NCBI GenBank assembly: GCA_009731375.1
Contig: BJOX01000293.1
Span: 425,727-450,096, forward strand
Direction of reading: 5' to 3'
DNA from: Paulinella micropora
Taxonomy: Eukaryota > Cercozoa > Imbricatea > Euglyphida
Length of the DNA stretch: 24,370 nt
Below the pieces are notes generated by a model that saw only the letters and a list, made by a program, of their open reading frames with translations, was not told the origin of the DNA and searched no databases. Both the position numbers and the translations under genes were made by a program. The first letter of the stretch is position 1; each line of letters opens with the position of its first letter. This document shows positions 16,612-24,370 of the stretch, piece after piece.

Positions 16612-16919
16612 ATGCCAGTATCACCAGTGATAATTTCACAACCATCAGAATATAACATCGGATACAATCCATCAATGCCGCAGAAGGGAGGAAAAAAGAA
16701 AACTAAGAAGAAGAGTGGGCAAAAGGGAGGAAAGATTAACTGGGCAAAGGTCGGAAAAACGGCTTGGCTGTTAATAAATTCCTTCGCGATAACAAGATTA
16801 TTTCAAAGACCGCTAATGCCCTTGGCGATGTCGGGGTTCCATATGCGTCTCGTATTGGGTCTACCGCCGCAAAACTTGATTATGGTAAGCAACGAGGAGG
16901 AGCTGTAAAGTTTCATTAA
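16612..16919 (+). pseudogene. Basic minor virion or core-type protein, frameshifted
   Basis: From ATG 16612 the frame gives MPVSPVIISQPSEYNIGYNP, a lysine-rich block (KGGKKKTKKKSGQKGGK) and INWAKVGKTAWLLI. Near 16780 the coding frame changes to NKFLRDNKIISKTANALGDV, GVPYASRIGST and DYGKQRGGAVKFH, ending at TAA 16919. The second frame is much more protein-like than the track of the first, which becomes hydrophobic and arbitrary. The KFLxDNKIISK pattern with a C-terminal GYGK-like ending is typical of small basic proteins next to capsid genes in PLVs, perhaps binding DNA or the capsid interior. That role is inferred. One single-base indel in AATAAATTCC explains the break. Confidence 0.55.
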
Positions 16920-16938
16920 ATATTTTGTTTCAAATTCT

Positions 16939-16970
16939 AAAATATTAGAAATATTTTTTGTTAATATACA
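16939..16970 (+). promoter_or_regulatory. Palindrome plus ATATACAATGG start context
   Basis: AAAATATT/AATATTTT with a 3-nt loop (16939-16946 and 16950-16957), then TTAATATACA directly before ATG 16971. The ATATACAATGG context is shared with starts at 2418 and 18702. Confidence 0.5.
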
Positions 16971-18679
16971 ATGGTCGCTAAAAAGACTAATAAGAAAAAG
17001 GCAAAAGTCCGCCCACCTCGGGTTTATAGGAATAACAGCGGGAGACCTTATATTATCCAGAAGGGTAAAAAATATTATCTTAATTTTGGTAAGAAAACAA
17101 ATGATATGAGTACACTTCAAATCGTTAAGTTGTTTTTTAAAATATATTGGTAAACCGAGGTCACAAAGGCAGGGCCGCAAACAAAGGGAAAAAATAATCA
17201 AATCTGATTTAAATCGTCTTGAACACGAGAACAGAAACCAGATACAAAGCAACTTACAAAAGAAATATGAGTTAATACATGACGAGAAAGAAAAGGAAAA
17301 GAAGAAGAGGGAAGATGTGATAGAAGAAAAGAAAAGGCTAGAAAGAAAAGACAGAGCCGATGCCGAGGAACAAAAAGGGATAATGGATAGGGAACACAAA
17401 AGAGAACTAGCGGATATTAATGAACGACAAGAACAAAAAGCCAGAGAACTAAGAAGGGAGCAAAAACTCATAGAAGATGTAAAATATGAAGAAGACAGAA
17501 AAAATAGGATACAAGCATTACCACCGCCACCACAATATCAATATATTATGCCACCGCAGCAGGGACAGCCACAAGCACCGNNNNNNNNNNTTCACAAATT
17601 AATCAATTTTTAATCTCTGCATTTTCAAAAACTTATCACCCAAACATTACTGTAAAGAGTTAGCACAGGCTTTAAAAAAGAGACTAGATAGTGATGGACA
17701 TAAAAAATTAAATTACAAAGACACTTCAAAGTGGATAATTAACATGATTAAAAGGTTTAATATTGATGTTGGAAATGAAAAGGAAAACGTAAAAAGAAAA
17801 GTAGCGGATTATGCTAGATATGAAGAGTTTATGGGTATTAATGAACAAAAAGGGAATGGAGCGAAGACATTAAAAGAATTAATTGATAAGGTATTTTCAA
17901 TAAAAATAATTAAAAAATATCTATCCCGCAATGATTGGAGGCACTCAATGAATAAAAAGGACTTTGTAAAAACTCTAACTAGCAAAATGACTATAGACCC
18001 AAATGTAGATAAACAAGTTTCAAATGATTTGAATATTGACGAGGGAATGCCACCAACTACCTACCCCCGAGCGTCGCGGAGACACCGCTACCCCCGAGCA
18101 CAAATTCTGCGGAGCCACAGCAACCACCAAATCTCCAACCAGTTGGAGATAACGAGCAACAGCCAGAAGAGCAACAGGGTGTGGGGCGGGGACTGATGAC
18201 TAATGAAATAGACGACATAATGAAAAAATATGGATGGTATCTCCGAGCAATAGCCAGTGATGAAATCTACAAGTTGAAGCCAGGAAGCAGAAAGCGATAT
18301 GAATTTTATTATGAATTTGGACAATCACAAACAAGCGGGGTCTGATTGGATCGCCGTATGGATAAGTCTAGATAAAGACAGGAGTGTTGAAGTCTATGAC
18401 CCATGAGCACTTTACGAGCTAACAGAAGACTTTCAACAACAAATGAAACAAATAATAGACAAAAGCCATCCCGATAGTTATTTGTTAATGAAGGTCAATC
18501 AAGTAAAGCAGCAATCAAACACCTCAGACACGTGCAGTTGGCATAGTATGAGATTTTTAATTGAGCGAGCGAAAGGAAACAGGTTTAAGTTTGCTAGCGG
18601 TTATACAGACCTTAACGAAGAAGAAGCGGAGAAATTAAAAACACAGAATGGGTATGGTAATTTTGATACATTTATCTGA
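16971..18679 (+). pseudogene. Coiled-coil protein with C-terminal adenain-like cysteine protease, broken
   Basis: Fragments in changing frames form one coherent protein of about 565 residues. The order is: a basic N-terminus (MVAKKTNKKKAKVRPPRVYR, IQKGKKYYLNFGKK); a long charged coiled coil (about 17200-17510); a Pro/Gln linker that meets a 10-N gap; a helical segment (CKELAQALKKRLDSDGHKKL); a second Pro-rich linker; then GLMTNEIDDIMKKYGWYL. The C-terminal third is the protease: NFIMNLDNHKQAGSDWIAVW, VEVYDP, and SDTCSWHSMRFLIERAKGNR with the expected catalytic Cys. Such enzymes mature virion proteins in adenoviruses, virophages and PLVs. Oddities: Asp stands where the catalytic His normally precedes Trp, a TGA interrupts YDP, and frames change near 17135, 17665, 18055 and 18305. 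As written it cannot be functional. The fusion of coiled coil and protease is inferred across the gap. Confidence 0.65.
17581..17590. other. Assembly gap (10 N)
   Basis: Ten unspecified bases interrupt the Pro-rich linker of the coiled-coil/protease gene. A fixed 10-N run usually marks a scaffold join of uncertain length. Confidence 0.95.
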
Positions 18680-18701
18680 AATATTATTTATATGATATAC
18701 A

Positions 18702-19513
18702 ATGGAGTATAAGGGAGGCAGTGCGAGTGGTATCTATTACATAAATAGCAAAAACAGAATAACTGGCACAGATAGCGACTTCACACACGAAGTCAATATG
18801 AAGGGGTTAGACAATCCCACACATTGTAAAATTCTTCATATCTATGTTCCAAAATCTTATTATTCAGTTGCCTCTCCATATAACACATTTACATTATCCG
18901 AAGACGGGTATGCGGCTTTAATTACGATACCTGAGGGAAACTACACAATGAACAATCTAAAAAATAAGTTGTCGGAGGTACTGAGGACAGAAAGTCCGAA
19001 TGACTATACTTATGTTGTCTCAAGCAACAATACAAACACAGAAGCGGAGGATGGCAAATTAACATTCAGTGTTTCAAATAACGGAGGTATTCAACCGCGG
19101 TTTATATTTGATGCTGATACACGTATTCACGAGGTAATGGGTTTTGAGAGAAATTCAACATATTCTTCGCTAATGATTTTATTAAATCACCAAATGTAAT
19201 TATTTTAACTGGCGAAAAAACTCTGTATCTTCAATCTGACTTAGTTGGTGAAGGAGATAATCATGTGCTACAAGAAATATACACAGCCAACGAAATTCCA
19301 TTTGGTGCTATTATATACGACGGAAGTGGGTCTGAGTATGGTAAGAAATTATCCGCCAGTTCAAATAATGTGTATCGGTTTTATCTTACAGACGAAAACG
19401 ATCAGGCTATAAATCTTAATGGTTTGGGAGTCGTTATGACATTATTAATTTACAGAGAGACAAATTATTTTAATTTATTTACATCATTTTTCAATTTGTT
19501 AAAGGTGAGGTAA
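18702..19513 (+). pseudogene. Minor capsid (penton-like) protein with one frameshift
   Basis: ATG 18702, in the context ATATACAATGG, opens MEYKGGSASGIYYINSKNRI, TGTDSDFTHEVNMKGLDNPT, SYYSVASPYNTFTLSED and TIPEGNYTMNNLKNKLSEVL. This N-terminal pattern (SASGIYYINS.NR..GTDSDF) is typical of the PLV/virophage minor capsid protein that forms the pentons. The first frame stops at 19199. From about 19155 the next frame continues naturally (FANDFIKSPNVIILTGEKTL, NEIPFGAIIYDG, FYLTDENDQAINLNGLGVVM) to 19513. A single missing base in the T-rich ATTCTTCGC explains it. Without the break the protein would be about 270 residues. It sits directly upstream of the MCP gene, the normal order. Confidence 0.75.
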
Positions 19514-19611
19514 GGTAATTAATTTTAATTTTAGAATTATTTATTTTTTTCTTTAAATATATTCCAGTGAATTAGTTAATTTTCACAACTGCCAAAAAAC
19601 CTAAAAACAAA

Positions 19612-21057
19612 ATGCCAACTCAACACGGAGGCGAAGTAGTCTTTTCTAGAACCGACTACATCAGTGCTTCGTATCGTTTGAATAAACTAACTCCGAGAGA
19701 AGGTGCGGGAGCTATTACTGTTACCACCGCAGGAGGACAAGAAAGCAACTTTGACCTTATCAGCAGGCCATTTAACTTAGCCCGCTCTGTCTTGAGTTTT
19801 ACTTATGCCCCACCAGCAATTGCAGCGAACTATAACAAATGCTATATGGATTGTCTGGCTCCTATTAGACAAATTCAACTTCAAACCCGTAGCGGTGTTT
19901 ATCTGTGTGATGTAAATGAAGTTGGTAATTTTACAAAGATTATTTGGAAGGCTGAAACTTCTATGAAGGACTTTCTGACACTTGAAAATCACGATAATGG
20001 AAGTGGTGCGGGATGTATGCTTCAAAAGTGTAATGCTGATAGTAAGATTAATATCTCAACTTCACAAATAGTAAAGGAGACTTTTAGAACAACAATGACT
20101 GATGCTGATAATGACGTTGCCGTTAGTGTTAAGGCTATGTTTCGTGAACCTGTTGTTAATGCCCGTCGCCATAATGATGCCTGTATCGCGGATGGAAGTG
20201 GGCAACTCTCTGTCGTCAATGTCGCTTACAACGAGCCTAAGTATTTCTCTGGCGGTTCTATTACTTCTGCTGAGCCTGCCATCAGTGTTAAGATAAATCT
20301 GGGTATGCTTTACAATACTATTTTTGCTCTTGATAAGACTATTATGTTTCCAGGCATTTTGAATATGCGGATTGTGTGGCAACAGACCCCTAAAATTTAT
20401 TATTACAATAACGACCCCTTATCAATTGCTGGCGGAGCGCTTGTTGCTGCTGCTGGTAATGTAAGTGTTTCTAATCTTAACTTGTTCCTTGCTGTAGAGA
20501 CTAATCCCGATGTCATTCAATCAATTCAACAAAAGGTGGCGAGTGCTGAAGGTATGAGTTTTAATATTGATTATCCTTATGTTTATAAAAATTCAATTGC
20601 TCAATCCACTACACAAAATATCATTCTCCGCTTTGATAGGGGACATGGTAAAAGGTTGAAGAAAATTTATCACACACTCTTTAACAACACAGAAAACAAG
20701 AATACTGCTTATGATATTGATAACAGAGCAAACGCTAAGACTACCAGTTTTCACACCACACTTGACGGGGCACGACTTCAGGAATTTGAAATATTTCCCG
20801 TTAGTTTTGAAGATTATATGTGTTTGAAACCTAAACTTGATGGTTCTGTTTTAATGAATTCAAATGTGTATCAATACAACTGGTTCTGGGTTGATACTTG
20901 GGATAATACCCGCCCGCTGTGGAGCAAAGACAAAAATGAAGTTAGCGGGCTTGACCTTTCCAATGAGAGGCGATGGGAGTTCATTAGCACTACACAGAAT
21001 AATGCTCATCAGCACGTAAGTGTAGCAATTACTCAGCGGAAGGTTCAGGTTAAGTAA
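19612..21057 (+). CDS. MCP: Double jelly-roll major capsid protein
   Basis: 481 residues, undamaged, starting MPTQHGGEVVFSRTDYISAS. This is the hexon-forming capsid protein of PLV-type viruses, building pseudo-hexagonal trimers. Recognisable stretches are the N-terminal SRPFNLARSVLSFTYAPPAI, LAPIRQIQLQTRSGVYLCDV, the mid-protein LDKTIMFPGILNMRIVWQQT (strand-rich, start of the second jelly roll), and the C-terminal FWVDTWDNTRPLWSKDKNEV followed by RRWEFISTTQNNAHQHVSVA. Length is typical for the family. It follows the penton-like gene by about 100 bp of AT-rich DNA containing TTTAAATATATTC (19551-19563), a possible promoter. It is one of the few large viral genes here without a frame change. 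Identification is by motif and gene order, not by search. Confidence 0.88.
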   Translation: MPTQHGGEVVFSRTDYISASYRLNKLTPREGAGAITVTTAGGQESNFDLISRPFNLARSVLSFTYAPPAIAANYNKCYMDCLAPIRQIQLQTRSGVYLCDVNEVGNFTKIIWKAETSMKDFLTLENHDNGSGAGCMLQKCNADSKINISTSQIVKETFRTTMTDADNDVAVSVKAMFREPVVNARRHNDACIADGSGQLSVVNVAYNEPKYFSGGSITSAEPAISVKINLGMLYNTIFALDKTIMFPGILNMRIVWQQTPKIYYYNNDPLSIAGGALVAAAGNVSVSNLNLFLAVETNPDVIQSIQQKVASAEGMSFNIDYPYVYKNSIAQSTTQNIILRFDRGHGKRLKKIYHTLFNNTENKNTAYDIDNRANAKTTSFHTTLDGARLQEFEIFPVSFEDYMCLKPKLDGSVLMNSNVYQYNWFWVDTWDNTRPLWSKDKNEVSGLDLSNERRWEFISTTQNNAHQHVSVAITQRKVQVK

Positions 21058-21147
21058 AATATAATTTCCATTTCATAAACACACAATCGGCCAAAACAAA
21101 AAATTAAAAAAAATTTAGATTTATTTTTTTCATTCAATATAACACAT

Positions 21148-21172
21148 TTGTTTTTGAGGTAGTCAAAAACAA
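21148..21172 (+). promoter_or_regulatory. Inverted repeat just upstream of the 21178 gene
   Basis: TTGTTTTTGA (21148-21157) and TCAAAAACAA (21163-21172) form a 10-bp stem with a 5-nt loop ending five bases before ATG 21178. It is another case of a palindrome abutting a viral start codon. Confidence 0.45.
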
Positions 21173-21177
21173 AAACA

Positions 21178-22450
21178 ATGACTACATATTACCAGAGAAA
21201 TTTAATCTTGCAAAATCCAGATGGAGATTTTTTAAACGTCAGGGTCGGATATGATGGTGGTATTAAAACTGATAATATGAAAACTTCTTTTGGAGAAACA
21301 CTAGTTGGACAATTAACTCCAGTTGTTCAGGAAATCTTTCCATACACTATTAATACAAGGGTATGGACTAAAACAGAAACAAAATCTTCTGTGTCATTTT
21401 TGAATAATATGGCAGAATTAAAAACTCAAGCAAATAACACAGCGGATGCTATCCTAACAAGTAAAAGAAGAATAAAATATCGGACGGGTATGGGAGTTGT
21501 TGGTCGCTTCACTGCTATATGGACAACTGATGACACAAAAGCCTGTTATTCGTGTGCAGGAATTGGTGAAAGTGATTTTTCAAATGGTTTTTACCTTTAT
21601 AAAACTAATGTCGGGATGAGTATTCTACAAGCCAAAGGAGGGGCTACAACTTTTATTCAACAAGCAAACTGGGATGACCCGTGCGATGGAACAAAAGATA
21701 TGCATGTTATTGATTGGAGTAAAGGAAATGTATTTCAAATTCAATTTCAATATTTAGGCTTTGGTGCTATAAGGTTTTCTATTGAAAATCCTACGACAGG
21801 CGAATTTCAATTAGTCCATACTATTAAGTATGCGAATGCCAACACAGGTGTAAGTCTAAGAAACACTACTTTATCATTTACTGCACTAATGAGGAATGAT
21901 GCTTCTACCGGAATTCAAACTCTTAAAACAGCGAGTGTTGGATTATTTATTGAAGGAAGTAATACAATAAACACAAGTATAACAAACGAAGTGGAAGGAA
22001 GTAAAGCAGCAAACACAACTGAAAGCCCTATTATTAGTATCAGGAATAAAGCAACATTTGATGCGGGCGGTGCTAATTTAACAAATTATTCAAATGTTTA
22101 TCCCACTTTGATAAGTATTACAAATGAAGATACTAAGTCAAATGTTGTCAGAATGGTATTAAATGGAACACTAACTGGAGCNNNNNNNNNNCACGAACTG
22201 GAGCGGGTTTTGCAGATGTTGATACTAAGTATTCATTGTAGATACTGATACAAAGGCGAGTGCCGTTGCCAACGGAACGACAATTTTTAAACTTTACGTA
22301 AATTCTCAATCAACTCAACAAATAAATCTTAGAAATTATGATATATATCTGTCTCCTAGTGATGTATTGACTTTTACACAAAAATCCGTTGCTACTGCTA
22401 ATAATGGTTCAAATGTTAATGTTATCGCTAATTTTATTGAAGACCAGTGA
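21178..22450 (+). pseudogene. Large beta-rich virion-type protein, gapped and frameshifted
   Basis: ATG 21178 opens MTTYYQRNLILQNPDGDFLN and about 340 residues before a 10-N gap at 22182-22191. The section RRIKYRTGMGVVGRFTAIWT, CAGIGESDFSNGFYLYKTNV and GMSILQAKGGATTFI recalls a lectin/laminin-G-like module found in structural proteins of large protist viruses (xxFTAxF, GIGxxxxGFxxGY, FGIL). After the gap the frame continues as TGAGFADVDTKYS, meets a stop, and shifts into VDTDTKASAVANGTTIFKLY down to FIEDQ and TGA 22450. The C-terminus YVNSQSTQQINLRNYDIYLS is beta-like. It lies directly after MCP, so a capsid or vertex-associated role is likely but inferred. The damage is confined to the 3' end around the gap and may be assembly error. 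Confidence 0.6.
22182..22191. other. Assembly gap (10 N)
   Basis: Second 10-N run, in the 3' part of the virion-type gene. The reading frame is disturbed soon after it. Confidence 0.95.
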
Positions 22451-22489
22451 TACGGAAAGAAAAAAAAAACGGAAGACAATGTAATATCA

Positions 22490-23035
22490 TCACGAATATT
22501 TTTTTACCGCATCTTTATTAAAATAAGGTTGATGAATTAAATATTCAAGGTATGGTTTATCAATCTTAGCAACATCTTCAATGTTCATTTTTTTATACTT
22601 ACCATATTGAAGAAAAATGTTAGTTTCATTTTGCTGGTCTTCTTTCTTTAATATACATCCTTCTTCTGTACATGTGGCATTCGCTATTTCTTCACCTACA
22701 CAAGTGGCTTCGCCACGTTGTGACGCTTCGCTCACATTCGCCTTTATTTCAGTAATACTGGTCTCTTTTAAATCAGTTGTCTTAAAAGGTGTGCTTTCTT
22801 CTTGCTGACCGAAGGTCGCATCTTCAACTACGTTGGAGTCTTCAACTACGCTGGAGTTGTCCGTTATGGTCTCCAATGGAATACTACTTTCACATTGTCA
22901 TCCCTCGGCTTGTATTGTTTATAGAAAGAAACAATGTCAGGTTTAGTCCATTTAATCGTGGGTTTCTATTTCGCCATCAAGGTTCCATTTTTCAATTTCA
23001 TTTAAGTAGTCCTGTTTGGTGTTCAGGTCAGTCAT
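22490..23035 (-). pseudogene. ExoX-C-like domain protein, paralogue 1, frameshifted
   Basis: The ATG at 23035 follows a hairpin directly and opens MTDLNTKQDYLNEIEKWNLD. Two frame changes (near 22965 and 22890) lead through KWTKPDIVSFYKQYKPRDDN into IPLETITDNSSVVEDSNVVE and the open frame to 22490. The C-terminal domain is YGKYKKMNIEDVAKIDKPYL followed by EYLIHQPYF, the pattern of the small domain found at the end of ExoX-type exonucleases and alone in many viruses (F/YGKYKG..I.DV...D..YLEW). The middle is acidic and contains SQRGEATC, encoded by a palindromic repeat. No nuclease motifs are present, so this is an accessory domain without visible catalytic site. It may act in DNA replication or repair, as its neighbour is a polymerase remnant. 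Confidence 0.6.
22699..22735 (-). repeat. Palindromic repeat in frame inside the ExoX-C-like gene
   Basis: 22699-22725 is the reverse complement of the ATPase copy with one mismatch, and overlaps GTGACGCTTCGCTCAC (22720-22735), which is a relative of the one at 15566. On the minus strand it encodes SEASQRGEATC. Confidence 0.8.
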
Positions 23036-23164
23036 GATATTTTAGAATTGCGCTTCGTGCTACGCACTCTCGCTTATTCTAAAACATCGGAAAAATTTTA
23101 AGAAAAAATAATTAAAAGAAAAACGATGTTTTATGAAACCGCATAGCGGGTGAATAAAATATCA
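23036..23164 (-). promoter_or_regulatory. Second intercistronic two-hairpin module
   Basis: Read on the minus strand, hairpin D starts at the stop codon of the 23452 gene (TGATATTTTATTC) and closes with ATAAAACATCG (23164-23124), with a CCGC/GCGG inner stem. An A/T linker follows. Hairpin C (23089-23036) then begins CGATGTTTTAGAATAAGCG and ends ATTCTAAAATATC, abutting ATG 23035. Hairpin C is almost identical to the ATPase start hairpin. Confidence 0.7.
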
Positions 23165-23452
23165 TTGTAAATATTTTTTTACTTCACTTTTAATGTCTGT
23201 AAATTTATCAAACCACGGCTGTTTCATTACCCATTCAAGATATGGCTTATCAATAGTTGCAACATCTTGAATTTTTTTTCCTTTGTATTTGCCAAATGGA
23301 AAAACATCAGTTGGCTTTCCTTCTCTACTTTTTTCAATTGCCTTAATTTCTTCATCAATCATCTGTTGGACATCTCTTACTGAAAAGAATTCCTTATTCT
23401 TCTCAATTGAAAGTCGTCCAAATTTTTCAGATAGTCTGGTGAGGGTGGTCAT
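23162..23452 (-). CDS. ExoX-C-like domain protein, paralogue 2
   Basis: 96 residues, intact, starting MTTLTRLSEKFGRLSIEKNK. The C-terminal half is VFPFGKYKGKKIQDVATIDK followed by PYLEWVMKQPWFDKF, a textbook version of the ExoX C-terminal-type domain (FGKYKGK...YLEW...QPWF). The N-terminal half is helical and charged, with a possible short coiled coil (VRDVQQMIDEEIKAIEKS). TATATAGA lies about seven bases before the ATG on its strand. It is followed by the paralogue at 23035, from which it is separated by a two-hairpin spacer, so the two look like one transcription unit. Biochemical role unknown; the domain probably mediates nucleic acid or protein contacts. Confidence 0.7.
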   Translation of the reverse strand: MTTLTRLSEKFGRLSIEKNKEFFSVRDVQQMIDEEIKAIEKSREGKPTDVFPFGKYKGKKIQDVATIDKPYLEWVMKQPWFDKFTDIKSEVKKYLQ

Positions 23453-23521
23453 TGGTCTATATAGATTGGAAAATTTTTTTATGGAAAAAATTAATTATTT
23501 AATATTTGATGTTATTGAATT

Positions 23522-24150
23522 TTAAGACTTGATTTGTGAGGAACTACGTCCCGTCACAACGCTGCGCTTGTGATATCCGTAAGGAATACTATCATTATCT
23601 GTATAAAACTCACGTCCGCACCATCTTGTTTTATTAACTACTTTTACAACATTCTTTTGATGTTGTATGCTAAAGTGTTCAATATGTTGTTGCTTGCTGT
23701 TTCTGCTAGTATGTATTTTCTTCATTATAAAGTCTCTGGTATTAGTTAAACTTTCACCCTTATCCATTAATTCATAAGCGGTTGGATTTAATTTTTCAAA
23801 TCCAAACCTTTTCCTCTAAAGTGGAAATGAGTTTTACCTTTTTCTTCATCTTTTTTTACATACTCCAACATACATAATTTTGGTGCTACCCATACTCCCC
23901 TTATTATTTTACAATCTGTTCCAAGGTCATCATCCATTCCGCCGATTGCTTTATCCGTTTAATGTTTCTTATGTGGCTTTGAATGCTGTCTGTGTCTGTA
24001 TAATTTTAATCTCTGTCTGGGTCGTTGACTGGGTTGGCTTCAGCCATATACTTATACATAATTCGTCTGCTGTATGCTAGGATAAATGCTCCGTAATGAG
24101 TTGGTTTTGTAATTTTTTCTTCTTTTTCTTGCTCATCTCTGGGAATACAA
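23522..24150 (-). pseudogene. C-terminal fragment of a family-B DNA polymerase (PLV pPolB type)
   Basis: Joined frames on the minus strand read ITKPTHYGAFILAYSRRIM, then MAEANPVNDPDRD, and after a frame change YTDTDSIQ, the palm motif C of family-B polymerases with its catalytic aspartates. Further frame changes lead to GVWVAPKLCMLEYVKKDEEK, GKTHFHFRGKG and an open stretch (MDKGESLTNTRDFIMKKIHT to SSSQIKS) ending at 23522. The order (helix with SR, YTDTDS, then thumb) and the PLV context fit a protein-primed polymerase. The exonuclease and most of the palm are absent: upstream of about 24150 the similarity stops and unrelated AT-rich DNA leads to the element end. It is therefore a 5'-truncated, multiply frameshifted remnant. 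Its last residues (HKRSVVTGR) come from a palindromic repeat at 23555-23572. Confidence 0.7.
23555..23572. repeat. Palindromic repeat at the 3' end of the polymerase remnant
   Basis: CACAACGCTGCGCTTGTG: outer CACAA/TTGTG with a GC/GC inner stem and TGC loop. It is the shortest member of the family seen at 15545, 16411 and 22699. Confidence 0.55.
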
Positions 24151-24295
24151 CTAACCATTCGGCAAAGATGGGGGTATCACTTTTTCCGAAAATTTTCCAA
24201 GATTTTTAGCAACTTTCAGAAAACTTGTGCAAATGAAGGGAAATTCAGTATTTAGTTGCAGAACATAATAAAATGATATTAAAACATGTTTTTAT

Positions 24296-24331
24296 TAATA
24301 GTCAACCACTTAGACTTCACCTCCGGAGGTG
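24296..24331. repeat. Candidate right terminal inverted repeat of the viral element
   Basis: TAATAGTCAA (24296-24305) and the perfect palindrome CACCTCCGGAGGTG (24318-24331) mirror the left end at 1429-1463. The remaining 39 bp to the window edge are AT-rich with an ACCGGT site. They do not resemble the GC-rich left flank, so the integration site cannot be verified from this window. Confidence 0.5.
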
Positions 24332-24370
24332 GACAGAAACCGGTCTGACACCTAATTTTTCCACTTTTTT

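Noticed and set aside
16803-17471. 222-codon minus-strand ORF rich in Ser/Phe/Leu
   Set aside because: Antisense shadow of the basic protein and coiled-coil genes, whose plus-strand frames are coherent.
15545-23572. GC-rich palindromes as a CRISPR array
   Set aside because: Copies are scattered, in both orientations and without regular spacers; no cas-like gene is present.
1-24370. tRNA or rRNA genes
   Set aside because: I found no cloverleaf-like A/B-box arrangement or rRNA-like conserved segment by eye; a covariance-model scan would be needed for a firm negative.

Overview
The window looks like a piece of a protist (probably algal) nuclear genome that carries an endogenous Polinton-like virus (PLV). 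A second, eukaryotic mobile element is nested inside the virus. The nesting is read from base composition, coding style and terminal repeats. I ran no database search, so family names rest on recognised motifs and gene order.

Layout. (1) 1-1428 is very GC-rich and holds one open minus-strand reading frame with no start or stop, probably a cellular gene cut off by the viral DNA. (2) At about 1429 the composition switches abruptly to AT-rich. From there to about 24331 lies the viral element, with candidate imperfect inverted termini at 1429-1463 and 24296-24331. Its left arm has a DUF5754-like small gene, a highly charged minus-strand gene, and the start of a long tail-fibre-like gene. (3) 3332-12108 is an 8.8-kb insertion in the fibre gene. 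It is bounded by a 29-bp perfect terminal inverted repeat, is richer in GC than the virus, and carries two large divergent spliced genes. One (minus) has twin SAP modules and a possible RNase H-fold transposase core. The other (plus, seven exons, 936 codons) ends in a tandem array of H-x2-4-C-x-C-x2-C cysteine knuckles. (4) 12109-14490 is the rest of the fibre gene, ending in a peptidase S74 chaperone domain. Then come a two-TM membrane protein, small genes, the A32-type packaging ATPase (15693-16553), a basic protein, a coiled-coil/cysteine-protease gene, the minor capsid (penton-like) protein, the double-jelly-roll major capsid protein (19612-21057) and a large virion-type protein. (5) The right arm (minus strand) has two paralogous proteins with an ExoX-C-like FGKYKGK domain and a broken C-terminal fragment of a family-B DNA polymerase.

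MCP and ATPase are open, but at least eight other viral genes carry frameshifts or stops, many near homopolymers. Either this is a decaying endogenous virus or the assembly has many indels; two 10-N gaps show it is a draft scaffold.

The viral DNA also carries unnamed structure. There is a repeated intercistronic module (hairpin starting at a stop codon, AT linker, hairpin ending at the next ATG). There is a small family of GC-rich palindromes, two of which sit in frame inside unrelated genes and encode the same peptide SQRGEATC. A palindromic AAAGATTTT/AAAATCTTT element precedes several start codons. These, and the nested inverted-repeat element, are the best candidates for something undescribed.
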